From assembly GCA_026260175.1 (NCBI GenBank), contig JAKCWW010000521.1:58383-99994 (forward strand): 41,612 nucleotides of DNA, written 5' to 3'. The notes under the pieces were generated by a model that saw only the letters and a list, made by a program, of their open reading frames with translations, ran no database searches and was not told the origin of the DNA. The DNA comes from Reticulitermes lucifugus. Lineage: Eukaryota; Arthropoda; Insecta; Blattodea; Rhinotermitidae. Positions 26,036-36,538 of this stretch are shown here, one piece after another (position 1 is the first letter of the stretch; each line of letters starts with the position of its first letter). The position numbers and the translations under genes are program-made.

Positions 26036-27241
26036 CTTATCAGCCAATCACTTGCATTGGTTTTTAAAAACACTTCTTGTGAAAGTAAGAATACCTTTGT
26101 GTCAAACGGATTTATAATGAGTGAAACAACCTTGTGGGCCACTCTCTGGTGAACTAGGCATTTTTTTAAATCAGATGTGAATATGTTTGATTTCTTTGAA
26201 TGAGGTTTGTATTATTTATCATGTAAGATGTGTATAATCTTCACACACATCAAGTTTTATTATCAGCCATTTATTACATGGAGTTTGCCCAGTTGTTTCT
26301 ACTGCATATTTATTTCTATTTATTTCATATTCATGATGTTTAGTAATAAACAGCTTGATGTCATTGAGAGATTGTGCGATAATTATATACCTTAGGGAAG
26401 GAAGAAAAACAACTAAAGGCTGTTGTAGGGCATACTTTAATCATGAATTTTGCACAGACCAATTTAAATACCTAATTAAATATAAATCAGGGTAAAATAT
26501 GATCTGAGCTGGGTGAATCTGTTGTCATGCTAGAATATTCCAGGCATCAGATGGTGCAACATTGTGTAAATTGAGGAGGAGTTCACTAAAACTAGAGATA
26601 TGATAAAATTATGAACAGATGAAATACGCTTGTGCATTTTATAATTTTAAGTTGCGTTATCTCTATAAAACATATAGTGCTTGTATTCCATATGGAACAG
26701 AGCCCTAGAAAAGCAAATTTAACAAAGGTCTGTACTGTATTTATGTTTATACAGATTGCATTAAAGGTTTATAAATATATCTGAATGAAGTTTGCAAGTG
26801 TCACCTGTCAGAAAACTGTTGACTGAATGAATAAGGGCAAAGTAAAATGTACATATTTGCAAATCAGAGGCTATCTTCTGATCAGTATAAACACTAATTT
26901 ATGTAGAGCAGGAAGTGTGCATGCACTTCCACACTATACAGTGGAAGGAAAGTGTAATCTGTTACCACATCTGTGAACTATATGAGATAACAAATACAGC
27001 TGAAGAGAAGTATGATAATATACTACAAAATGCAGGTCCTTGGATTGCTCTTTCTTCATTTTGTAAATAATTTTTATCCTCTCATCTCTGAATTTGGTGG
27101 TCCCTTTGTCTGTAATGTTGTGGTTTGTAATTAAATCAGGAATTCAATTTTCAGTCATTGTGAGTTATTGCCTGGTTTCCATGCCTTGTTTCCATTTATT
27201 ATGTGCTGCCTGTTGCTGCAGATATTCTGAATGGTTGGTTT

Positions 27242-27279
27242 TGTGTGTGTGTGTGTGTGTGTGTGTGCGTGCGTGCATG
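27242..27279. repeat. GT microsatellite
   Basis: About fourteen GT units end in GCGTGCGTGCATG. Located in the large Hcf intron. Confidence 0.95.
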
Positions 27280-28237
27280 TAAGTTACCAGCCTCCTACAA
27301 AATTCCAAACATGTAGGATCATACCATAGGCCCTTTAGCCACCTTTCCACTTCGGCAGCCACAGCATGTGTTATAAACGGGACAAGTTTGCAGTTTATTG
27401 TGACAGACTTATTTCCAGATCATGATGAAATGAATTGATGGAAACACCATGAAATTGTGATTCCATGCATATAAAGAAGAAGTATATGGAAAATTAACTG
27501 TGCTAATTCCAAAACTGGACTAAATCAGCAGAGCAGAGTTAAACTTTTTCCTTTGAAAACTAACAATTCAGTTTTTGAATAATAATATTGTAAGAGGGAG
27601 ATACTAGTATTAGTTACAAAATATATGGTCTACATAAAATTTGGAGGCTTTATCAAGTTGAATTCAAACTTTCATCTCTGATCATACAGTTTTTCACAAT
27701 GCAGGTGCAGCAGCAGTCAGGTGAATGGAAATATAGACACTAGAGTTTAATCCAGTGTAAAACATAGTACACTGTTATTGTTTTTTCAAATACTGAACAG
27801 TGCTGCTGTATTGAGCTGCTGACTTAACTTGAACTGTTGAATGTTTATTATATGAGGTTCCAAACAAACCATCTGCATTGCAGTGGAAGCTCAAGTCATA
27901 CTTAGGAGGTCAAACATGGAGAGCCCATATCATGAGAATATGTGCAATTGTTATGGACGTCACTTACAAAGAGGAGGAAATTTGCTTGTTTGTGTTGTTA
28001 TTAAACACATTTTTGTGGTTGCATGAATTGTGTTATTTCATAAAGCTGAAATTATGTATATATTATTAAACAGATTCCTACAGTGTGTTTCTTGAGTGGT
28101 GATGTTAATGAAGGTGTACACATTGACCTTCTGAAATTGTGGATTAACGCGGAGTAAGTTGCATGTACAATTCAGAAGAAAAGTGCACAGTAAAGAAAAT
28201 GAGTTAACAGAATATTTGTTTCCATTTAACCTTCATA

Positions 28238-28499
28238 GAGCCAGGATGATTCAAGGTTCGAGTCCAGGCAGGGGCAAGAGATTTTTCTCTTCTCCAAAAT
28301 GTCTGGTCTTGCTCTGGAGCCCACACAGCCTGCTGTTCAACAGGTACCAGAGTTCTTTCTCAGAATAAAGGGGCCGGGGCATGAAGTTGACCACTTGCCT
28401 CCATCTAGTGCCGAGGTTAAGAATGAGTGGAGCTGTACCTGTACTCCTCCCATATGCCTTTATGTGGTGGAGAGGAACAACTTTGTCTTTACCCTTTTA
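28238..28499 (+). mobile_element. tRNA-derived SINE, copy D (head shortened)
   Basis: This copy starts GAGCCAGGATGA and goes almost directly to the B box GGTTCGAGTCC, so the interval between A and B boxes is deleted. The body (TTTTTCTCTTCTCC, GTTGACCACTTGCCTCC, GAGGTTAAGAATGAGTGGAGC, GAACAACTTTG) is otherwise like the other copies. It is followed by a short TA-rich run. Confidence 0.75.
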
Positions 28500-28815
28500 A
28501 CTTTTATATATATATGTATATGGAGAGAAAATTCTGATGCATTGTATTTAATGCGAATTGATTTACAATTTTGCATCCATAAATTTGCCTACCACTTGTT
28601 TTATGTTTATTTGAAAGCAGGTTAATTTACACTGTCTTCTTATTGTCAGATATTTAACTGTAATAATATAGTACTAAAAGAAATAAAATATATCAATATA
28701 AGTGCATGAATTTCACTGTGGAGGTTCTTCATCACACCAAACGAAGAATGACTGTAAACAACAGAACTGAAGCCTTAGGATGGACTGATCTGGTGGTAAC
28801 ATGACTGTTTGGCCC

Positions 28816-28817
<2 letters not shown>

Positions 28818-28853
<36 letters not shown>
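28818..28853. repeat. TG microsatellite 68 bp upstream of an Hcf acceptor
   Basis: About eighteen GT units lie between the SINE-containing part of the intron and the exon 3 acceptor at 28921. In pre-mRNA this is a (UG)n tract, the binding motif of TDP-43 and CELF-type proteins. Any splicing role is inference. Confidence 0.9.
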
Positions 28854-28856
<3 letters not shown>

Positions 28857-28921
28857 ATTTGGACACAGTATACTTGTGATTATGTTATTGTGACGTGTTT
28901 CCTATGGTCTGTTGTTAACAG

Positions 28922-29054
28922 CTAGAGAAGACATCAACTGTTGGAGTTAAGAAGACTGTACACCTCATTTCCAATATGGCAAGTTCTTCCAAGACAGGTA
29001 GTAAGGACACTGGCATGAATGTGGCATACCAGAAACAGCCAACAACAACATTAG
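28922..29054 (+). CDS. Hcf: Hcf coding exon 3 of the window
   Basis: This short exon (133 bp) encodes about 44 residues beginning LEKTSTVGVKKTVHLIS and containing SNMASSSKTGSKDTG. The acceptor is GTTAACAG|CTAGAG, and the donor is ATTAG|GTAAAT. It enters in phase 0, as exon 2 leaves, and exits in phase 1, as exon 4 requires. Skipping it would shift the frame of everything downstream, including both Fn3 domains. There is no recognised domain; the Ser/Thr/Lys composition resembles the rest of the HCF linker. Its assignment rests on phase agreement and open frame, so it is less certain than the Fn3 exons. Confidence 0.65.
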
Positions 29055-30859
29055 GTAAATACACTATCCAGGACCATCATTATGTAACTTATTACAGTGT
29101 TTGGGGTCATAATTTTATCTGACAACTACCGGTTGCCACTTCCTGTCTTAACATAGCCCACTCAGCTGATCGCCCACACACACACACAGCAGAGTAGTAG
29201 TGGGCAGTGATGAATGATACTTGTTGGTCTTGTCAGATAAAATGACACTGTACAAAGAGTATACTAGAAACATTAATATGGTCATACGATGATTTTTCTG
29301 GTGAGATGTTACAAGTAGTGGACCTTTAGAATTTCTTTATCGAGTGTGTTGCATTCAACAAATCCTGCAAGAGTGTACATCAGATCATACTCATTACAAC
29401 TCGTAATTTATATTTGGGAGGTCAAAAGCAGTTTAATCTTGGTGGCCACTTAGTATTTACCAATTCCCACTTCTCACATAGGCATCAATCTCCTCCATGG
29501 ATATGGTGCAAAAAGTGTTTATCTTATTTTAAAAGGAAATACTTTAGCTAGGATCAGATGTATCTGCCACAGTCTGTCAGGGAATGATGCTACACAGAAA
29601 ACTCTTGTCTCAGATAGCAATATGGAGGAGACTCTGTGTGTTATATGATAGCAGTCATAAGACATTGCTTTTTTACAGGCAATAATGCAAGTTTAAAGTT
29701 GGCAGCAAGTTTTTTTTAAATTTTATTCATTCATTCATTTTGTCTCTCAAAGGGCAGGGGTTGGTTTGTCATTAGGAAATTAAAAGGGACAAAACTGCTA
29801 TACTGTCTGATAGTTGCCTGTCATAGTCTTGATTTTAGATTGTCCTCCCTTTAGAGGTTATCATCCACATCAGTGTTAAAACATGGATGGTAACATGAGA
29901 ACTGTGTAAGTGGATGGTGAATTGAATTCATGCAGTAGTGGTACTGCTTGACCAGGAGTTTAAGTCTTTTGTCTGCAGTACAGAAACAAAATTGCTAATT
30001 TTTAAATAACTGCAGTGACTTTATTGGGACATCTGTTGAGGTAGTACCAAACACAATGTGACTAATGTAGAAGTAACTTCATACTGATTTTATTGTTTCC
30101 TCTATATCATGTTGAGGGAACAGACTGTACCATATCAGCTTGTAACATTATTATAAAAATGGCTTGTAAAATAAAATACCTCACTTGAATGCTCTATAAT
30201 ATACTAAACAGGAATACTTGTGCCCTCACTTTCTTCCTTGTAATTTTACAGTGTCTTGCAGACCAGTTGTCAGGCAAACTCATTGTTACCCATAACCATT
30301 TTCTCATTTAATAAAGGCCTAGAAGAAAGAAATGTTTCAAATAAGGGACCTGAGAAAACTGATGCTTCAGTCTTGCAGTCCGAAGATAGGAATTCAGTGT
30401 GACAAATAATGTCATACTTCTAGCATATTGCCCACATAAGGGTTTATTCAGTTCTGGTTTTGAAGATTCTGATTAAAGAAAGTACAGCCAGGATCCTTTA
30501 TTATTTAAAAAAACATGCTATATGATACTGCTTTAATTTCAAGAAAATCCCCATAAGCTAGCAGTTGTATCAGGTGATTCAAGTGAATTTAGTCACTGAA
30601 AACTTCAAGGTATATATGCTTTCATTTGTTGTATGTAGAGCATAATATTGAACCAACTCTAATATTAAACATGACTAAAAGTAATGAAAGCTTTTTTGTA
30701 TATATTACTGTGTTTGGTTGCACTAAATTTATTTTACTGTAATGTCAAATAGCTGAAGTTATGTCATACCTAGTGGTAGGGGATAAAAAATACACCACAC
30801 ATACAATTAATGGTGGTAATATCTATGTTTAATTTTTTATGGAGTGTCTTTATTTTCAG
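29055..30859 (+). other. Hcf: Hcf intron between window exons 3 and 4
   Basis: The phase-1 intron runs from GTAAAT to TTTTCAG. It includes a short CA repeat near 29176-29190. No mobile element or coding frame was recognised in its 1.8 kb. Confidence 0.7.
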
Positions 30860-32151
30860 CATCGACAACAGATGGACCAGCAACAACAGATGCCGCCCTT
30901 GCTGCATTGGCAGCAGAGGCAGGCCTTATTGACCCAGAGTCTCCTAGTGAGGCTTCAGTGTCTGCAGAAAATGATCTTTTTCATGTTGAAAAAAATGGTC
31001 ATGCCGAAGAGTTGTTAAAGGGAATTGAAACACGTGGAAATCCAGGAGATGATGCTGGAGGAACATCAGGAAACAGTCAGGGGGGTGATCAGGGAGGCAG
31101 TGAAGGAACAGCAGGTAATTCATCCGAGAACCCTGACAATTCTGACAATCTTGATGCTGGGGAAGAGAATAGAAATGGAGGGGGAAATGCTGGGAATCCA
31201 GGAGGTGACCCTCCTCCTCCTGGTGGTTATGGAGGATTCCCAGATTCTGAATATCTGGGACAACAAAATGAAGAGGAAGAAGAAGAAGAGGAAGTAGCAC
31301 AGATGGAAGAAGAACATGCTGACGATGTGACTCAAAATATAACCGAGAATTTGCTGGACATTCCTCTTCCATTTTCCCAGAACCCTCTAAACTCCGATGT
31401 CAGTTTGATACAGAATCCCACTGATGGTCAAGCAGTTGGAGACCTGGAGAATCAAGTTACAGAGGCTCAGTCTGCTGCAGGTCAGTCAGATTTTAATCAG
31501 GCTGCCCCAGTACTCAGTTCATATGGAGATGTCAATTCAAGTGCAGGCACAGACACTGCTGACCCTCCTACACTGGCTGAAGAAGATGCACCACAAGAAA
31601 CAGAGCCAGATGTGGATGAAAATGTTTGTCCTAATAACCCAGGAAGTCCTGGAGGGAATGTAGGTAGCAAAGATGGAACTGAAAGTGAAGGTGGGGTAGG
31701 TATTTCTAGTATACAAAGTCTGCATGAAGGAAATGGAATTACGACTGGAAATGATGTTAATAGTAATGCCAGAGATGAAGGAAATTTGGACAACAAGGAT
31801 AGTGGTAATCAGGTGCAAACTGGACAACAGCTGGTTACTGGAAATAGTACTTCGGAAGAAGGGTTACTAGCAAATACATCCCAGAGTCAAGGGGAAACTG
31901 CAGATACCAACAATGCACAAGAATCCCAGGCAACAACTGAAAGAGCTAAAGAATTATCTGAGAACACCAAGAGAAATGAACAGCTTTCACTCACTGCATC
32001 CCAGGCAGAGGAAGACAAATTGGATGCTGCCCAAGTTAAGACTGAAGAGCTAGATGATATAGATGGAGACTCAGGTGCCCTTGCTACATTGGCTTCAGCA
32101 GCCCTGGGTTGTGACCAGGCCTCAACAAATGGTGTGAAGGGAGAGTTACAG
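30860..32151 (+). CDS. Hcf: Hcf coding exon 4 of the window, acidic low-complexity region
   Basis: This is the longest exon here, about 430 residues. It opens ASTTDGPATTDAALAALAAE, continues through Gly/Asn/Asp-rich sequence with GGNAGNPGGDPPPPGG, an eight-residue Glu run within NEEEEEEEEVAQMEEEHADD, and ends with a conserved-looking block containing ELDDIDGDSGALATLASAAL. Such an acidic segment precedes the C-terminal Fn3 module in HCF proteins. A sequence DDIDGDSG near 32053-32073 partly resembles the Taspase1 consensus Q-hydrophobic-D-G-x-D, but lacks the Gln and the second Asp. Acceptor TTTTCAG|CATCG in phase 1, donor TTACAG|GTGGGT in phase 0. Predicted intrinsically disordered. Confidence 0.85.
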
Positions 32152-33516
32152 GTGGGTACATACCTCTGTAAACATAAGGCCACTTTCTTTTGAACAAAAG
32201 AAATTAGTTTTACAGGAAATAAATTGTACTGCATTATTATGACATATAGATGTGGACTGAAGTTGTGTTCTATACAGTTTGGTATCAAAAAATAAAAACA
32301 GAAAATTGTTGAGAGGTATGAACAGATTTGTTGGGATTTTTGAATATTGAATAATGGAATGAGGAGACTCAAAAACGTCATTTAAGGATAATACATAAAG
32401 AGTTAATTATTATATTTTCTGATATATATATATATATTATATATATATGACACTTGTCTTCCCAGAAAATGCTGTGAAGTACACATTCATCTCATGGGCC
32501 AAAGGTATAGCCAGCTCCTAAAATTTTTCATTTTGAAATATGAGTCTGTCTCACAGTCCAGAATAGTAAGATATGTGTGGTACATTAAACAGTTGTAGTT
32601 CTGAAAGACAGGAAATGAAAAATTGTAAACCTGTAACTTTGTGAACTCATTATTTTAAATATGTGAGATAACAGTAATAAATAAATTATGCAAGCTTTTG
32701 AAATGAATGGTATGTTTTGCCAGGAGCATTAAATTAAGGTTATGCAGTATGTTCCTTGAAAATGTTGGTATCCACATACATGACTGCACAGTGTCACAAC
32801 CCAGAAGACCATATTCTGAATACTCACTGCTTGGGAAACCTCAACACTTACAGCCTTTGAAATAACTTCATTTGCCTACTCACAGGCCATTATTTTGAAT
32901 ACACTTGCCGTCAGATTGTGAAATCTGTGGGTCCTATTCTTGATCCTGGCTGGTTTTGGTGGTTGTGGTGGTTTACATATCCAGTTTGGTAATGCTGCTT
33001 GAAAACTGAAAATTTTACTCCCATACACCTGTGTTTTACAACATAAAGACATTGTAGTATGTCTTGAAAACTAAAATAATTGTGTTGGGTTTGCATGTTT
33101 GAAGTTCTGTAGTGGATGTTTAGTGTGGACAGCTTCAGTGCAATATTTTGGAAACTGCTAACCACAGAAAGGATGTTTCGTGGATGACGAGGGTGAACAT
33201 ACTTGGTGTTTAAAGCTGTGCCTACTGTTACATTCTCCTCACCCTGTCACTCAGCCCTAGGGGTATTTCTCATGTGTATTATTACTACTGATATGCATTT
33301 GAACAGGGTGGTTAGACAGTGGATGGGGAAGCATAACAGCTAGAGGGACATAGAGGGGGTTGATGCATGTGATTTTGTTTTGTAGCCTCAGTGTAGTATT
33401 TACAATACTTGTAGTATGATATTTTAGGAGAGAGAGGAATTGTAATATTTACAGTTCATAGTAAAGTTTCTCTTTGCATTAATACTTTTTAGTAACTGAA
33501 GTCTAATTTTGGGCAG
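32152..33516 (+). other. Hcf: Hcf intron between window exons 4 and 5
   Basis: The phase-0 intron runs from GTGGGT to GGGCAG. It has an AT-dinucleotide near-palindrome at about 32422-32449. No coding frame or mobile element was recognised. Confidence 0.75.
32422..32449. repeat. AT microsatellite, near-palindromic
   Basis: Alternating AT units on both sides of a central TATTAT interruption give a self-complementary tract in the intron. Confidence 0.9.
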
Positions 33517-33813
33517 GACTTGAAAGTAAAGCAAGAATCTGGACATCCTCCCATAGCAGAACTTGTAAAAAAGAAGGATGTACCTCTGTGGCATGATGTT
33601 GGTGTGATCAAAGGCACATCTTGCACAGTTACCATGTTCTATGTACAGTCAGATAATAAGGATGACATCAATCTAGAACATAATCAAGACGCAGTCACCA
33701 GTGATAATCTTCCTGACTACTCTGTGTTGACAAAGATCCAGCTGGAGCCCGGAACAGCGTATAAATTCCGAGTTGCTGGTCTCAATTCCTGTGGTCAGGG
33801 TCCGTGGAGTGAG
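33517..33813 (+). CDS. Hcf: Hcf coding exon 5: first Fn3 domain
   Basis: Exactly 99 codons. It begins DLKVKQESGHPP and contains the pattern of the first HCF fibronectin type III domain: PLWHDVGVIKGTSCTVTMFY, a loop with charged DNKDDIN, and the terminal strand LEPGTAYKFRVAGLNSCGQG followed by PWSE. The LEPGTAYxFRVAGxNxxGxG segment is the classic Fn3 F-G region and is diagnostic for HCF in this context. In characterised animals this module associates with the N-terminal HCF fragment and keeps the cleaved protein together in the nucleus. Acceptor GGGCAG|GACTTG and donor GTGAG|GTAAGA, phase 0 on both sides. Confidence 0.95.
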
Positions 33814-33871
33814 GTAAGACAGACTTCACAGTTGTTCAAATTAACAGTTTGTAATCTGTTTTGAGTGTACA

Positions 33872-34047
33872 CAGTGAAGATAACTGACTTCAGGGATGTG
33901 AAGCCATATAATCTGGTAGAAGGGTACCATTGTTTCAGAGGAACCTGCTGCTTCCATCTTCAAGCAGCGGGTTCCGGCACAGTGTTTGTACCTTTCTACT
34001 AGACTATAGTGTTGAATCCCAGAAGACAGTAGTGTTTATATTCACTG
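33872..34047. repeat. Long fold-back (inverted repeat) element
   Basis: Two arms of about 80 bp are imperfect reverse complements around a short centre TTCCATCTTCAA. The inner stem pairs GGAACCTGCTGC with GCAGCGGGTTCC; the next pairs TCTGGTAGAAGGGTAC with GTACCTTTCTACTAGA; the outer pairs CAGTGAAGATAA...CTTCAGGGAT with ATCCCAGAAGAC...ATTCACTG. No coding frame. It begins 58 bp after the exon 5 donor and, in pre-mRNA, would form a long hairpin. The minus strand centre carries the TGAAGATGG...GAAACA motif seen elsewhere in the window. Confidence 0.75.
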
Positions 34048-34321
34048 CTCTTAAGAACCTCAGATTCACATTAGGAGCTATATGGAGGTCTAAAAAATAT
34101 AAATAAATGTGTTTTCAATTCATGACTATTGCTAGTAACTACTTTCCTTGGAGCTACTATGAATTACAGCGACATGAAACACTGTGTAATCCAAAGGTAT
34201 CTGACCCTTCCACAAGAATTGAAAGTTTCAGTAATATATCAGCTTTAAAAATTGTGTACTGTTAGATTTTCATCATTTTATAACATTTACATGTTTCTCG
34301 ACCATCGTAAGTCTACTGTGG

Positions 34322-34566
34322 GATTGGGATAGCTCATCAGGATGATGTGGGAATCCAGGTTCAATTCCTGGTGAGTGCAGTGATTCGTTTCCTCTCCAGA
34401 GTATCCACACTAGTGCTAAGGTCCACCCAGCCTTCTACTTAATGGGTACTTCTGGCCAGGATAAAGCAGCTAAGGCACAAAGCTGACCACCTACCTCCTC
34501 CTACTGCTGAAGTTAAAAATGTATGGAGATACACCTCCCACTTCCTCATGTCAACATGACATGGTG
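34322..34566 (+). mobile_element. tRNA-derived SINE, copy E
   Basis: Head GATTGGGATAGCTCATCAGG, B box GGTTCAATTCC, then TTCGTTTCCTCTCCAGAG, TAATGGGTACTTCTGG, AAAGCTGACCACCTACCTCC and TGAAGTTAAAAATGTATGG. Same body order as the other copies, with more divergence toward the 3' end. Confidence 0.75.
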
Positions 34567-35023
34567 CTTAATTAAACATAGAATATTTTATGTAATTCTA
34601 CTGCAATCATAGTAATAACTACAACTCTACAGCATTCCTTCTAAGTTGTTATACTGTCTTCTTGTTGTATGACAGTGGTTGAGGTAGTGTGGTGATGAAA
34701 GTAATGACAATGATGATGTAAACTCACATTATATTTTCTGCCACACTCTGCCCAGTATTCATGAAAATCAGTCTGATAGTTTTAAAATTTAAAGAAAAAG
34801 TAATGATAATTTAAATTGTCCCTAGCAGTACGGAAGTATTTAAATATACAATGTTGGCCTACAAGGGGACTTACATTAGAACGATCCATTTCAGTCCAGA
34901 CTCATCCCGTAATTTTATTTCTAAGAAAATGAGTGGATGATTGTTATATTTTCAATATACTGACTGCTGACAGTTCAGAATTACTTTGAACTGCTTCTGA
35001 TGTATATACAACATATTTTTTAG

Positions 35024-35197
35024 GTCTCTGCATTCAAAACATGTCTGCCTGGTTACCCAGGAGCTCCTTCAGCTATCAAGATATCAAAGTCAATTGAAGG
35101 GGCACATTTATCATGGGAGCCACCACCAAGCACAACGGGAGAGATAATTGAGTATTCAGTGTATCTTGCAGTACGTAGTGCCACTTCCCAGGCTCAG
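35024..35197 (+). CDS. Hcf: Hcf coding exon 6: start of second Fn3 domain
   Basis: Fifty-eight codons, phase 0 on both sides. It begins [20 protein letters not shown], closing the first Fn3 domain and opening the second with the PGxPxxPxxIKI linker, then [20 protein letters not shown] and [13 protein letters not shown], the B and C strands with the conserved Trp of Fn3 folds. Acceptor TTTTTTAG|GTCTCT and donor CTCAG|GTTAGT. The sequence and its order relative to the previous exon are strongly HCF-like. Confidence 0.95.
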
Positions 35198-36538
35198 GTT
35201 AGTATGTGATGTATGACCAGTGTCATATAGTACTGATTTCTTGCTTAAATCCCCAGGCCAATTTTGTGGGAGAATATATTACAACTAAAGAAATTCTTCA
35301 ATTTGATCACTGTCTGTAGCCCAAATCCACATCTCATGATGTATATTATTAACATACGTTTGCATTTAATACACTTATGTTCTTTACACTAAAACGGCTT
35401 TCCTCTGTCCACTGACTTGATGTGTTGTATGTGTTATTTCTTTTGTGAATGCACAGGTAACCAGTAAGCTTTGTATGACAGAACTCATTTCATTAAATAC
35501 TGAAAATAACAGAACTCTTTTATGAAATTTAATAAAAAATCCACTGAATGTAATTAAGTTGGGACTCTCAAAGTTTTTAATTCTAGGCTAAAATCATTGA
35601 AGCGTATAACTACCATACATTATAGCTCAATTCTGTGGAGAAAAAATGTTTCTATAGTGTTTGCAGTAAACCCCACCAAAGAAATTTCAGTGTCATGGAA
35701 TGTGTATGCATGCATGTTTTAGGTATTATTTGTGTGATTGTTGCATTATGATCCTTTTCTAAAAAGTCATGTACATTAACCATTTGACGCATGATTTAAT
35801 GCTGTGTAGTAAAACAGTCATTGTTTAGTGGGAGAATGATATGAAACACATAACTACACTGTGAGAACAGAAGGAAATGTTTATGAATGTTAAAGCAGGT
35901 GGCACATACAGTAACGACTGTGCTTTAACCTTTTAAAGACCTGCATTTGCTTATGCAAACTTACATAGGAAAACACCCCTAGAAGTTGCATGATTTCAGG
36001 CTTCTGTCGCAATGTAAATGAGATCTGCACTCTTTTGGGATTTTACGCAGCGTAGAATACCAAAAGAGCACAGATCTCGCCCCTAGAGATTCATTTTATA
36101 TCTTTGGGCACCAAGGAAATTTACTGCATTTTTAAGACATGCTGCATAATCTGTTTTATTTCATAATTTTACTTTTTCTGTTCAAATAATACATTCCATA
36201 AACCACGCACTAAAATTTAAATACCCACGCTGGTAGTGAAAGGTTAAATGGTTAGTAGGTATTTTGTAACAGGCCCTTTAGTAAATGTCTTCTGAGGATA
36301 TGTGGATATGTATGCCAAAATAATACACTTAGCTTCATCTGTCTGCCTTTTAAATTTGAGTTTTAACTTCAGGGAGTAGAGTTTTGCCACTTACTCGTAC
36401 TTGATGAGCGATATCCCAGTTTTCAACATTTGAGCTCTCCAAGTATTGTCATACTGTAGTATCGTGGAAATGGGTGGTTTGAAAGATCATGAAGGAATTT
36501 TTAAATGTTATATACAGTTCTTATATATGTATTGTTAG
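35198..36538 (+). other. Hcf: Hcf intron between window exons 6 and 7
   Basis: The phase-0 intron runs from GTTAGT to ATTGTTAG and holds the TTAA-flanked MITE copy at 35935-36247. Nothing else was recognised. Confidence 0.8.
35935..36247. mobile_element. piggyBac-like MITE, copy 2, with extra hairpin
   Basis: A 313 bp relative of 15319-15561, bounded by TTAA on both sides, with ends TTAACCTTTTAAAG and AGTGAAAGGTTAA. It differs from copy 1 mainly by about 100 extra bases between two copies of CCCCTAGA (35976-35983 and 36080-36087). This extra segment includes a hairpin at 36020-36078 whose arms GAGATCTGCACTCTTTTGG and CCAAAAGAGCACAGATCTC pair almost completely. Confidence 0.7.

Larger units (their letters stand above)
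3052..28921 (+). other. Hcf: Very large Hcf intron rich in mobile-element remnants
   Basis: A 25.9 kb phase-0 intron runs from GTAACC at 3052 to TTAACAG at 28921. It carries two pogo-like MITEs, an internally deleted mariner, a TTAA-flanked MITE, several SINE copies, a LINE 3' end, a decayed DDE transposase and compound microsatellites, each listed separately. Outside these, long stretches (roughly 4236-9050, 9130-11160, 12412-15318, 15562-19462, 20975-22300, 22690-24390 and 26040-28237) hold only short open frames with no motifs I recognise. A missed small phase-0 exon cannot be excluded without transcript data. Confidence 0.65.
33814..35023 (+). other. Hcf: Hcf intron between window exons 5 and 6
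   Basis: The phase-0 intron runs from GTAAGA to TTTTTTAG. It contains the long fold-back element at 33872-34047 and a SINE at 34322-34566. The remainder shows nothing recognisable. Confidence 0.8.

Noticed and set aside
25856..26047. Minus-strand frame with VVPVHAMKAY
   Set aside because: It lies entirely within a SINE copy and similar strings appear in the other copies, so it is repeat-derived.
31887..32381. 164-residue open frame on the minus strand
   Set aside because: It is the antisense shadow of the Hcf acidic exon and runs into the following intron; Ser-rich composition comes from the complementary codons.
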